The notes below the pieces were generated by a model. The model did no database searches. It was not told where the DNA came from and saw only the letters and a list, made by a program, of their open reading frames with translations. From contig JAFMSR010000014.1 of NCBI GenBank assembly GCA_022818135.1, positions 41,341,487 to 41,405,486 on the forward strand: 64,000 nucleotides of DNA. Direction: 5' to 3'. Of this stretch, positions 1 through 12,987 are shown piece after piece (position 1 is the first letter of the stretch; each line of letters starts with the position of its first letter). The DNA is from Saxidomus purpurata (lineage: Eukaryota; Mollusca; Bivalvia; Venerida; Veneridae). Both the position numbers and the translations under genes were made by a program.

Positions 1-1997
1 TCCTGCCGCTGTACTATTTGTATGGTGTCTAAATCAGCCATGTTTGCTACCATACACTGGTGCTTTATAAATAAATCAAACTGAAAATTTAATCCGTAGT
101 AATGAGCAAGACATGGTATACTGGCACTCATTACTCAGTGCCATTTACTCGGACTCCAATCCAAAACACCATTTACTAAATTACGTAGTGAATTACTTAA
201 ATTCCTTTTTCCAGAAAGACCGAATAATCAACAAATATGTGCAAGTATCCACAGTGGCTTAATAATCCTTGAAGTAGAAATTCCATAAATAGGACCTAAT
301 TAACTGACAAACATACTGTATCTGAACTGAGAACTAAAGCTCAACTGACAGCCTTCTACACAAAAGTTGTGTGTATTCCAATCACTATGTTTTCACTACC
401 ACTGTTCTAGGTATTGTCACTAAATATTCTGATACAGTTAAACTTAAACAGCATGCAGGCCCCATGCAATATCTCCTGATAACACATTTGAAATTTCATC
501 GTATAATTATCGCAGCATACATCATCTATATTACAAAAGTGTACATGTCAAACTTCAATAACTGCCATGTTCAGATAAGGGGCTTGAGGCCATCATGTAC
601 TTGAAATGTATTTGTGGATAATTGCTATCAGTGAATAATCTAAAATAAGACTCAAGCCTAAGAATGCTTATTTGTATTTAGCTGTCTTTCACACATCTAA
701 ATAATGTAAACCCAGTAGAAGATTTATTAACTTGAGATGGATCGCTGATACAATGGGCTTTTAACTTCTGGGAAGTCTTGTTTTACAGGAAGGAAATAAA
801 TTGATCCCTGCCGTAGACCTAAAACTGTTGTATCTGCAGAGAAGACAAAGAATAGCCACTTCATAAAAGTTGTATCTTATAATACACATGTAGTAGACCT
901 TTACTTAAGAAGTTTATGTTAATCCTTAAAGCTGAATATATTATCATTCTTTTCTGCATAGTACGGAAGTAACTATACTTAAACCAATGTGACAGCAATT
1001 AAAACATTCAAGAGTCACTTATAAAGTTTGATTAACGTAGACAATAGTTAATTATACACAATACTACACTAAATAAATCCTTATTCCGGTTTGTTATTAA
1101 CATCTAATAAAATAACTGAACTATAACACACTGTCAATTAAAAATGAATCCGCTTTTACAAAACACCATCATTTCCTCTATACAAGCCATGAATTCTTTT
1201 AAAATATGTTTTCCCCTTAAAAACATGTGTAATTCCATAAATCGCATTAAACAGTATTCCAATTATAGCAGTATTGTATTTTCTACGCTATATACAGAGT
1301 GAATCTAGCACAGTTAGTGGTTAAAAATAAAACCAATACATAACACATGTGATCAAATGTTCAATATGTAAACGGTGTCTGTAAAACGTACCAAAATAAA
1401 CACACACTTCCGAGCATGCCCAACGAGCATTTCCTTTACAACAATAGTTCCACACAAGACAAACTCAGATATCGTAAACTTGCCAGATAAAGACAGCTTA
1501 CCACTACAATTAGGCATAAAAGTGCCTATTCATTTTTGGGCATTGCAAGGGAAATAAATCTTCCAAAGTTTAGACTTTTTGCTTGTTTGAATTACCTACC
1601 CTAAAAGGGAAACAAATAGCTTCCTCATTAATTTTCTCTAATTACCATAAATCAATTGACAAATGGTACGCAGTCTATTAAATCAAATCTGATTTAATTA
1701 ACAGTACAGTGGTACACAAATTTCTTCTTTGAATGACAATTTTACACAGTGACTCACTTTTTCCTCTAGTTTCAGTGAAATCGTGTTTACAAAGGCCTAT
1801 TGTATATTGTGACCTAGGAAAAATGTAATCCCAAGTCATAACTATACAGTTCATTAAGATAATGTGACAGAGATTTACAAGTCATTGCAGAAAAAGGTGC
1901 ATTCAGAAGATCCGATAAATGAATACAATAATATTAGTTTGATTTATACTGAATTATTACTAATTTATTTGAGCTCGATTGTGAAGAAAGCTTGTAG
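1..1997. other. AT-rich non-coding DNA, probably first intron of the PI4K2 gene
   Basis: I read both strands and found no exon, RNA gene or recognisable repeat here. The short open frames have no domain motif and no convincing splice borders. The stretch lies downstream of the PI4K2 first exon on the same (minus) strand, so it is most simply intronic. Confidence 0.4.
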
Positions 1998-2112
1998 CTT
2001 ATAGAGTCACTCTCCAGTCCACTTCATGGAAAACCCAGTACTGGTGTCACACGTGGAACGGTAGCGACCCCAGTGGGGTTTAAACCCACAACCTCCGGGA
2101 TGAACGGCTGAC
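1998..2112 (-). mobile_element. degenerate tRNA-derived SINE fragment
   Basis: On the minus strand there is a box-B-like GGTTTAAACCCC followed by an AGTACTGG... block. The same AGTACTGGTT block follows box-B-like sequences at about 31.93 kb and 34.63 kb, so these look like remnants of one SINE family. Box A is not convincing, and the copy is old and truncated. Confidence 0.4.
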
Positions 2113-2277
2113 ACAACAATATTGGATTCTTCTGCTGTGTCTCTGACACATTATTCTGAATGAACTATATATTTGTATATTTCTATCTACATGTACATGT
2201 AAAATGAGGACAGTAATTCCTAAAGGACCTATGCATAGAAGAATGACATCCTCCCAACTACATGTATGATAACATAC

Positions 2278-4504
2278 AGCGGACAATGTACACAGTGTAG
2301 GTTAAACACAGCAGACAATGTACACAGTTTAGGTTTAACACAGCAGACAATGTACACAGTGTAGGTTTAACACAGCAGACAATGTACACAGTGTAGGTTT
2401 AACACAGCAGACAATGTACACAGTGTAGGTTTAACACAGCAGACAATTTACACAGTGTAGGTTTAACACAGCAGACAATGTACACAGTGTAGGTTTAACA
2501 CAGCAGACAATTTACACAGTGTAGGTTAAACAAAGCAGACAATGTACACAGTGTAGGTTAAACAAAGCAGACAATGTACACAGTGTAGGTTAAACACAGC
2601 AGACAATGTACACAGTGTAGGTTAAACAAAGCAGACAATGTACACAGTGTAGGTTAAACAAAGCAGACAATGTACACAGTGTAGGTTAAACAAAGCAGAC
2701 AATGTACACAGTGTAGGTTTAGCACAGCGAACAATGTTCACAGTGTAGGTTAAACACAACGAACAATGTTCACTGTGTAGGTTAAACACAGCAGACAATG
2801 TACACACTGCAGCTTAAATACAGCGGGCAATGTACACACTGCAGCTTAAATACAGCAAACAATGTACACAGTGCAGCTTAAATATACGGGCAATGTACAC
2901 AGTGCAGCTTAAATATACAGACAATGTACACAGTGCAACTTAAATACAGCAGGCAATGTACACAGTGCAGCTTAAATATACAGACAATGTACACAGTGCA
3001 GCTTAAATACAGCAGGCAATGTACACACTGCAGCTTAAATACAGCAGACAATGTACACAGTGCAGCTTCAATTCAGCAGACAATGTACACACTGCAGCTT
3101 AAATACAGCAGACAATGTACACAGTGCAGCTTCAATTCAGCAGACAATGTACACAGTGCAGCCTAAATATAGCAGACAAAGAACACATTGCAGCTAAAAT
3201 GCAGCGGAGAATGTACACACTTTAACTTAAATACAGCAGACAATGTACACACTGCAGCTTCAATTCAGCTAACAATGTACACACTGCAGCTTCAATACAG
3301 CAGACAATGAACACACTGCAGCTTAAATACAGCAGACAATGTACACACTGCAGCTAAAATACAGCTAACAATGTACACACTGCAGCTTCAATACAGCAGA
3401 AAATGTACACACTGCAGCTTAAATATAGCAGACAATGTACACACTACAACTTAAATGCAGCAAACAATATACATTGTATACACTGAAGCTAGCATATAGC
3501 TGACAATGTACACACTGCAGCTAAAATACAGCAGACAATGAACACACTGCAGCTTAAATACAGCTGACAATGAACACACTGCAGCTTAAATACAGCTGAC
3601 AATGTACACACTGCAGCTTAAATACAGCTGACAATGTACACACTGCAGCTTAAATACTGTTGACATTGTACACACCACAGCTTATATACAGCGAACAATG
3701 TACACGTTGGGGCTAACATACAGCAGACAATGTTCACACTGCAGCTGGAATACAGTTGGCAATGTAAGTACACAATACAGCTTAAATAAAGCCAACAATG
3801 TACACACTGTTGTTAAAATACAGCGGACAATGTTCACACTGCAGCTTAAATATAGTGGACAATGTACACATGGCAGCTTCAATACAGCAGAAAGTGTACA
3901 CACAGCAGCTAAATATACACTACAACTTAAATACAGCAAACAATATATACACTTCAGCTCAAAAACAGCACTCTCGTATGTCCAGAGCATTCATTACATA
4001 ATTTCATGTTTGTCTGAAAGGTTGGCAAACAACTGATGCATGAGGATGAAAAACAGCTGACAATGTACATACTGCAGCTTAAATTCAGCAGACTATATGT
4101 TCACACTGCAGCTTAAATTCAGCTGATTTTGTACTCACTGCAGCTTCTATACAGCTGACAATGTACATACTGTGGCTTAAATACATAAAAAATGTACACA
4201 GTGCAGCTAAGAAACAGCAGATAATGTACACACTGCAGCTTCAATACAGTTGACAATGTACACCCCGTGGCTTAAATACAGCAGAAAATGTACACAGTGC
4301 AGCTAAGAAACAGCAGACAATGTACACACTGCAGCTTAAATACAGCAGACAATGTATAAACTACAGCTTAAATATAGAGGACAATGTACAAATTGCAGCT
4401 TAAATACAGCAGACAATGTACAAATTGCAGCTTAAATATAGAGGACAATGTACAAATTGCAGCTTAAATACAGCAGACAATGTACAAATTGCAGCTTAAA
4501 TACA
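2278..4504. repeat. 32-bp tandem satellite, about 70 units, two subfamilies
   Basis: A 32-bp unit repeats almost without interruption. It is built round CAGCAGACAATGTACACA. From about 2280 to 2800 the rest of the unit reads GTGTAGGTTTAACA. From about 2800 onward it reads CTGCAGCTTAAATA, and many units there carry the palindromes CTGCAG and TGTACA. Units near 3960-4050 are disrupted by about 90 bp of other sequence. The open frames inside on both strands follow from the repeat having few stops. Nothing suggests that they are genes. Confidence 0.92.
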
Positions 4505-4923
4505 GCGGCCTGCAATCTGAGCATGATCTGCACCACTCACTATTCAGTCAGTGAATTTTAGTGAGCTTCCCTTTCAACATTTAATAGAACTGTCTGAACT
4601 GAAAATGCGACAAGTCTGTTCCAGAAATATAGCAGACATAGGGTCGAACACAGCTTTCATTTCCAAAATAATTTAGACTATGATTTCAGATGCCTCGATT
4701 CATTTGCAATTTACTTTAGTTGTATAAACTTATTTCCAGTGCCAAAGTGAATCTTTTTTCTCTTTAATAATGCAACACAAAAACTCCTAAATTTAACTAC
4801 ATACGTATGTCAGTTACATTAAATGCACAAAAGACATTCCCTTGAAGATTTGCTTTCCTGTAATACCATAATTAAACCAGGACAACCTAAAAATACAGAT
4901 GCTTCTATTAGTGTTTTAACTTA
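4505..4923. other. non-coding spacer with half of a GATCATGATC hairpin repeat
   Basis: Just after the satellite, GAGCATGATCTGCAC (about 4518-4532) resembles one arm of the hairpin repeat seen complete at 23.1 and 26.1 kb. I see nothing else in this stretch. Confidence 0.3.
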
Positions 4924-5260
4924 AACAAGTGACAGGAAATTGTCACAAAACCAGGTTTTCATTTTCCAGTCTGCTGGCCGAGTGCAAATGTGTTTTAAAG
5001 TCAGTAGATATACATAATGTGAAAAAGAAACAAAGGTCTTCTTCTATATATTACATGTGTAAAAAAAGCAAAGGGCCATAATTCAGGCAAAATTGATCCA
5101 AACACAAAACCCAGACAATATGCACGAGGGTACTTGATGACAACAGTTGTGTGAGAGTTTGGTTTAAATATCTTGAGAAATGTAGGAGGAAGTGGGCACG
5201 TGACAGTATTCTTCTATATATAACATATGTGGAAAAAAGCAAAGGGCCATAATTCAGGCA

Positions 5261-5302
<42 letters not shown>

Positions 5303-6184
5303 TGCTCTGTGTGGGGTTTGAACCGCTGGTCTCATGAGAAATTTTGTCATCTTACTGTAACAGAATACTCCAAAGTATACAGGACTGGTAATCTATTCTA
5401 AAAATAGACAGTAATAACAGAGTACATGTATTCTCCCTTTTATAATAACAGAGTATTCTCCCTTTTATATATACTTAAATAAGGAGACACAAAATTGCTA
5501 ACGGACGGACGAATGGACGGACGACCAGGGACAGAACATTATATATTCAAAATTCTTTAGTTCACAATTATAGTTCTGTGAAAGTTTGGTTGAAATCCCT
5601 TGAGAAATGTAGGAGTTGCACACAGAAGAGTATTTCTCTATATATATTACATTATGTGGAAAAAAACAAAGGCCCATAATTCTGTCAAAAATGATCAAAT
5701 CACAAAACCCCGACAATATGCGCCAGGGCACTTGGTGACAATAATTCTGTGAAAGTTTAGTTGAAATCCCTTGAGAAGTGTAGAAGGAGTTGCGCACAGA
5801 AGAATTACATGTGAAAAAAAACAAAGGGCCATAATTCTGTCAAAAATGACCAAATCACAAAACCCGGAAAATATGCGCCAGGGCACTTCATGACAATACT
5901 TCTGTGAAAGTTTGGTTGAAATCCGTTGAGAAATGTAGGAGTTGCGCACAGAAGAATAACATGTGAAAAAAAACAAAGGGCCATAACTCTGTCAAAAATG
6001 ACCAAATCACAAAACCCCGACAATATGCGCCAGGGCACTTCATGACAATACTTCTGTGAAAGTTTGGTTGAAATCCGTTGAGAAATGTAGGAGGAGTTGC
6101 GCACAGAAGAAATTGTTTACGCCCGCCCGCCTGCCGACATACCCCAATCTAATAACCAGGATTTTTCCTTCAGAAAACCTGGTT
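4924..6184. mobile_element. tandem-module non-autonomous element, family A (copy 1)
   Basis: The left end carries GTGACAGGAAATTGTCAC (an internal hairpin) and then AACCAGGTTTTC. The right end is GAAAACCTGGTT, the exact reverse complement, and forms its own hairpin with AACCAGG just inside it. Between the ends lie several diverged modules of about 130-150 bp, each with the phrase AAAGGGCCATAATTC. A GGACGGACGAATGGACGG tract sits near 5504, and a CGCCCGCC tract near the right end. A second copy with the same ends lies at 37778-38282. The architecture (hairpin ends plus a tandem core) is that described for oyster pearl and Helitron-associated elements; the family assignment is inference. No protein is encoded. 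Confidence 0.75.
5267..5385 (-). mobile_element. possible SINE fragment with poly(A)/poly(T) tract nested in element A
   Basis: A pure A run at about 5270-5300 is followed by sequence whose minus strand contains GGTTCAAACCCC, a good box B, running directly into the T run. This interrupts the module periodicity of the host element. A convincing box A was not found, so this could also be a tRNA-like fragment with a pol III terminator. Confidence 0.3.
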
Positions 6185-7188
6185 AACAATTTACACTAAT
6201 TTGTTTTAGGTTAAAGTCCCATTAGCACTTTAGATATTCATAAATTTACAGACAGAGTAATAACAGAACTGTTCACTATTTAGTCTAAAATAATATTGAC
6301 CTACATATTTCTTTTATATTTTTATTCCCTTAATATTCACAAAAATGCCTTATCAGACAGTTTTTCTTAAATTTTGCTACATCAGTGAAAAACGTAATAC
6401 ACTACATTTAAAGCACCTATTTTCGATTTAAAAAGCAACCTTTAAGGAAAGTTTTTTGAACAAATAACGGTTGATTCCACAAGTAAAGTACATTTCTTGG
6501 TATTTTAAGAGCTACATGTATTTTTATATCCAAGTGCTTCTGGAACTTTAAATGTGAAGAAAGTTTCACGCATATCAAGCTACTGCAGAATCTCGTCTCT
6601 AGAAATAAGTCGTGATGCCTCACACATGTACAAATTTTGCTGACCAATTTATTTCACTAAACACCTTTTAGTGTCCAATGTTTTGTTACTCTTTTTTTAA
6701 TCTTCACAGAAATGCCCCCTCATCGAGCCCCAGTGCTTTACATTGTACTTAGGTTAATATGGTATCTGTAAGTTGCTATGTTGCAAAATATTATCATAAT
6801 AATTATGTCATCTGACAATCTGTTCAAAATCAATATATACTATAGCATATAAAGCTTTCATTTTCGAAATTATAACTCATTCAATTTAAATTTTTCATTT
6901 CCCTATCTTTATCTTTGACAAATACTTAACTACACAAACAATTAAGAGAGTGAATATTAAGTACATGGTTCCCTACACAACAACCTTCAAGATGGGTACA
7001 TGTACAAGGAACCAGGAAGCCAGTGGTTTCTTTATTTGTAACTGAAACTTTAGCTGAACTTGATATTTCTTTATAACTTCTTACCCTATCTTTTTCTTAA
7101 ATTTTATTCCTTAAATTTTTCAAATGTTTATATTATTTAGAATGTACATGTATGTACATTTGTAAACCTATGGCTCTTCAAACAAAAG
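6185..7188. other. non-coding AT-rich spacer
   Basis: No exon with plausible splice borders, RNA gene or repeat was recognised. The open frame on the minus strand near 6417-6647 has no family motif. Confidence 0.35.
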
Positions 7189-7807
7189 GGCTATGATGGC
7201 CCTGTATAGCTCACCTGGCTTTAGAGAAGAAGATTTTTAAAGTTTTTCCTATATCAGCCTATGTAAAATAAAGTTCCGTCCGGTCAATTTTGACCTTACG
7301 GTCATACTGTGAACAATCTTGTTAGAGGTCTACGAGGCAATGCTACATCTTAAATAACTAAGCTCTAGGTCTTGTTGTTTCAAAGAAGATTTTTAAAGTT
7401 TTCCCTATACAAGCCTATATAAAATGTAGTGACCCCCCAGGCAGGGTGAATTTTGAGCTGGGGGTCATAATTTCAACAATCGTGGTAGAGGTCCACTAGA
7501 CAATGCTGCATGCCAAATATCTAAACCCTGGGCTTTCAGATATTTGAGAAGAAGGTTTTTGAAGTTTTTCCTTTCCATTGCCATGGCAACCAGAGTTCTG
7601 CATGGAATGGAATTACTTGAATGGAATTACTTGAACAACTTTGACAATCAGAGCTTCATGCAAGGAACATCCCTGCCAAGTTTCATCAAGTTCATTGGCC
7701 CTGTGGTTTCAGAGGAGATGTTGTTTTAAGGAAAAAGTGAATAGACGTACAACGTGCAATGGACGCCGGAGGGTGAACAAGCCTTTTAATTTGTGCCAGG
7801 TGAGCTA
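7189..7807. mobile_element. tandem-module non-autonomous element, family B
   Basis: The left end is a small hairpin (GGGCTATGATGGCCC) followed by TAGCTCACCTGGC at 7207-7219. The right end is GCCAGGTGAGCTA at 7795-7807, the perfect reverse complement. The core has three diverged modules of about 150-170 bp, each with a GAAGATTTTTAAAGTTTT-like start and an ..AGAGGTC..A.GCAATGCT.. block. There is no coding capacity. The design matches the other bracketed tandem-module elements in this window. Confidence 0.7.
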
Positions 7808-8113
7808 ATAAAACAACACAAACTTTTCCAGTGCTGTACAAGGGGAAAATTGCAACCCTTGAATTAAAGCATCTTTTTATCTTTAAACACATTAGAGGCC
7901 TATTTCTTTATGGCATTATGTCATAACGACCTGCATTAACATCATCATTTGTTTTCTTTTATCAGTTCATCAATTGTTTTCTGTTATCACCTAAATTGAT
8001 ATAAACATTAAAATGGATATGTGCAATCATTTATGCAGTTGTAAACATCATTGAGGAAGCTGTAGGACAATTGCCATAATTATCATGATTATAAACATCT
8101 ACAACAATGTGAT

Positions 8114-9966
8114 ACAGGGTAACCATGGTACTGCAGATTTCATAATACCGTGCCGTTTCAGTGTTTGCTTTACACACAGGTAGTAAATGACGTCGATGTC
8201 ACATTCTGTAGTTAGCTCCGCCCAAATCGATACCTTTACTGACTACTATACTGACAGTATAAGCTTACACATCTTCAAGCTACAATTGCGACATTATTTG
8301 ATTTTTTTATGAATCTAGTGCTTATGTATTCTTTTTGGATAAAATTGGTTTATTTTAAACCTCGAAAGTTTATTTCATAAAACAACTTGTATTCAATTTT
8401 TACAAACGAAACCGAACTGTATTGCGTGTTCTACTATCAACACGAAACAAAGATTTTATACTTTTCTGTAATAAAGTCCATATAAGAAAATGTTGATGGA
8501 GGAAAATGTGTCCTCGGCTAACTCGGGCTAAGTATCTGAAACGTTTGCTGAGCTAAGAAGACACGGTTGTAAAGAGTCTCACTTATACGACAAACTATTT
8601 ACAAACATGATTCCAAGAACTTTTCTTGCAGGATGTTTAGAATGAACTGTTTTAGGACATTTTATATTCGTGAATCACTGTTGAACCTGCAGAGAATATA
8701 GCACCCTTAATCATCTTTCCTGTATATTTTTTCATACGGGAAATCCTTTCTAAAGCGTGATTAGAAATGTATGATATATATAACTGTTGTTTTGTTGCAT
8801 CATCGCCGATTGTATTTTACGAGAAAACAGAAATTCACCTTCGTAAAATTTATAAAAGAATGTCTAGATCATTGAGTGACCACTCTTTAAACTTATGGTA
8901 AATTATATACATTATACATGCGCTCTGCATGTAAATATTTGTGCACAGTATACAGGTATAGCAAACTCCCGTGTACCATCTAAGATTCAGGTAAATGTAT
9001 CGCTGTACAAACTTGCGAAAAGTCAAATCGTATGTCGATAAAATAAACACGAACTGAAAACATCAAAACTTGGCTCGATTGTACATGCAATCGTCACCAA
9101 TTAAGTGAACGAAACTACTTATAAAACAAAGTAAATTTCATTTGTACTTGCGATAGGTCAACTGTGGCAATGTGATGTACTGGTAGTCCTAGAAAAAAGA
9201 CCTCGCATTTATTATCTTAAGTTTTCACTTTTATGATATTTTACTTTTTATATTCATTGAGGAAAGTCATGCTAACAAAGATGTAAAAAATAAACACCAA
9301 AAGTTAGAAAATACAAATCATGAAGAAACAAGCATTATGTCTAGATAGTTGGACTACCGGTAGAGGTTAACGCTCTACATTTTTTGTGAAAGCTTTACGC
9401 AACGACTCTGATGACATGTGCGTTGTTGCATTTCTTGCTTTTACAGATTTCAGAGCATCGAGCACTCTTGTAAGTCAAATATAGTACGTGCAAAGCAATC
9501 GCGGTTGTAACAAGATATCAGTATAGTCGTATTTTATAATGCATAATATTAAAGTATTGCGATCGGATCATTTATAGAAGAGCGAAATAGAATGTATATT
9601 TACAATATTTTTATTCATTCTACTTCGACATATATTTACACTAAAATTATGTAAGTGAAATGTAATGACACTTGTACCGGATTTACACGTACATGTTGTA
9701 TGCGTATATTCCCTTCTTTGATGGGACTCTAGCACACAAGCAACATGTACGTAACCACCGACTAAACGCTATTGAATGCCGTAAACAATATGACCGATTT
9801 ATATTTTTTTCTCACTACACTTTATCTGATAGCTCTCCGTATGTGTAAAATGTAGCTCCGCCTACAGACGCTTTAGTCATTCATTACCTGTATTCAATCG
9901 ATACGCAACAAACACTGAAACGGCGCGCTATTATGAAATCTGCAGTAAGTCAGGTGTGATACCCTT
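8114..9966. mobile_element. 1.85-kb structure bounded by inverted repeats, no coding capacity
   Basis: A segment at 8130-8167 reading ACTGCAGATTTCATAATA... recurs as its reverse complement at 9909-9946, with only a few substitutions over about 38 bp. Weaker similarity continues outward (AGGGTA / TACCCT). The roughly 1.6 kb between the arms is AT-rich and has no ORF or RNA gene that I recognise. No target-site duplication was found, so the exact ends are uncertain. It could be a decayed non-autonomous DNA transposon. Confidence 0.5.
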
Positions 9967-10130
9967 GCTCTTATTGAATAGAGTTCCTGCTTTCTGCGCC
10001 CAGTGTGTATCACCAGTACATAGGAATAATAGGATCTTCGGTAAGTGTAACAGTCTCATTTGAAAGACTGTGTGGGCATGAGACAGTAGGGATGCAACAA
10101 TACAGTCAAACTTGTATTGCGATATATTGT

Positions 10131-10277
10131 GTCACGGTTACGGACTTAATCATGGAAAAGGGGAGAAAATGTGTAGGCGGCCGGATAGCTCAGTCGGTAG
10201 AGCATTCGCCCTGTAAGCGAAGGGTCCCGGGTTCGAGTCCCAGTCAGACTGCACATTTTTCTCACCCTATGACATTT
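10131..10277 (+). repeat. 147-bp repeat unit carrying a tRNA-like sequence (copy 1)
   Basis: This unit and the one at 10399-10546 are about 96% alike by eye, differing at a handful of bases. Each starts GTCAYGGTTACGGACTTAAT, runs through a tRNA-like block and ends CACCCTATGACATTTG. Similar CAATACAG...GATATATTG sequences flank the pair at about 10094-10129 and 10547-10590, as if a block had been inserted between duplicated ends. Right after this copy comes GGCGCCCAACAGG, which resembles a retroelement tRNA-Lys primer-binding site. Confidence 0.7.
10179..10250 (+). tRNA. tRNA-like sequence, anticodon-position TGT, degraded copy
   Basis: Box A (TAGCTCAGTCGG) and box B (GGTTCGAGTCC) are intact. 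The D arm (GCTC/GAGC) and the anticodon stem TTCGC/GCGAA are perfect, with loop CCTGTAA. The T stem (CCGGG/CCCAG) and the acceptor stem contain mismatches. The loop places TGT at 34-36 (threonine), but position 33 is C instead of the nearly universal T. A SINE-type or repeat-borne tRNA relic is more likely than a functional gene. Confidence 0.45.
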
Positions 10278-10398
10278 GGCGCCCAACAGGTCCCCCGTGA
10301 CGGCATTACAAGGTTTGTCTCCGACACCTGTAATAGCTTAATTTAATAGTACTCACTGCAATTCGAGGATGAATTTCAACGTCATAGTGGGGAAGAAT

Positions 10399-10546
10399 GT
10401 CATGGTTACGGACTTAATTATGGAAAAGGGGAGAAAATGTGTAGGCAGCCGGATAGCTCAGTCGGTAGAGCATTCGCCCTGTAAGCGAAGGGTCCCGGGT
10501 TCGAGTCCCGGTCAGGCTGCACATTTTTCTCACCCTATGACATTTG
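10399..10546 (+). repeat. 148-bp repeat unit carrying a tRNA-like sequence (copy 2)
   Basis: This is the direct repeat of the unit at 10131-10277, spaced 268 bp start to start. Its tRNA-like block is the better preserved of the two. Confidence 0.7.
10447..10518 (+). tRNA. tRNA-like sequence, anticodon-position TGT, better-folded copy
   Basis: The acceptor AGCCGGA/TCAGGCT pairs at six of seven positions. The D stem, the anticodon stem TTCGC/GCGAA and the T stem CCGGG/CCCGG pair fully. Boxes A and B are canonical. The anticodon position reads TGT (Thr), again with C33. The short distance to the near-identical copy and the shared flanks point to a mobile or tandemly duplicated unit. Transcription by pol III is possible, but decoding function is doubtful. 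Confidence 0.5.
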
Positions 10547-10599
10547 CAATACAGCCAACCCACATTGCAATACGATTGTGATATATTGCTAAGAAGACA

Positions 10600-12487
<1,888 letters not shown>

Positions 12488-12653
12488 ATCTGATTGTACG
12501 CCGCTGGACTATCTAGCTTATGTATATTTACCTGGGTATGTGGCGACCATACATTATGATGCGTACTCAAAAGTGGTCTGACTTATGTTTGGTCGCCACA
12601 CACCCAGGTCAATATGCTTAAGCTAGAAATGGTCCAGCGTTGCACAATCAGAT
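12488..12653. mobile_element. 166-bp foldback MITE
   Basis: Left arm (ATCTGATTGTACGCCGCTGG...) and right arm (...CCAGCGTTGCACAATCAGAT) are imperfect reverse complements over about 65 bp. Both contain an ACCTGGGT.TGTGGCGACC core, and the loop is about 35 bp. It abuts the LINE fragment that starts at 12655. There is no coding capacity. Confidence 0.7.
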
Positions 12654-12654
12654 G

Positions 12655-12987
12655 GGTAAAATGTGTTTACTCAAGAAAGCTGACTGGGATAGTTTTAGGA
12701 TCAATATAACAAATCTCCATAACTCCCTCACCAGATCATAAAGGTATATCAAGGATTCCGTAAAAGAACTCTGGCAAATCATCTCCACCTCCATAGAGGA
12801 AGGGGTCAACACCTTTATCCCATCTAAATAGTCATTCTCCAAAAATAAATTCCCCTGGATTAAGGTCAACCTCAAACGCCTGTATAGAAAATGGGATAAA
12901 GCATACAAAAAGAACGGGAGTCGTAACTCAAATAAATTTAAAGATCGCTATCTCAGTCTAAGACACATATGTACAAAAGAAACAAAA
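12655..12987 (+). pseudogene. LINE ORF2 fragment (endonuclease-RT linker), interrupted
   Basis: The plus-strand frame reads DWDSFRINI..., ...SVKELWQIIS..., IEEGVNTFIPSK, KFPWIKVNLKRLYRKWDKAYKK. This pattern is typical of the linker between the endonuclease and reverse transcriptase of CR1/Jockey-type LINEs (PWI...KR...KRDK.YKK). There are at least two in-frame stops. The reading stops exactly where the foldback element at 12988 begins and can be picked up again after 14251, so both belonged to one copy. Confidence 0.7.
12979..12987. repeat. 9-bp target-site duplication, left (GAAACAAAA)
   Basis: This sits directly next to the left end (GGAAGTGG) of the foldback element. The identical word lies directly outside its right end at 14252-14260. 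Confidence 0.75.

Noticed and set aside
2622..4036. Open frames on both strands in the 32-bp satellite
   Set aside because: They follow from the repeat sequence; coding on both strands of a satellite is not credible without other evidence.
2278..4504. CRISPR-like array
   Set aside because: This is a eukaryotic genome, and the units abut with no unique spacers between them.
10276..10290. LTR retrotransposon primer-binding site
   Set aside because: The word resembles a tRNA-Lys PBS, but no LTR, gag or pol sequence lies next to it.
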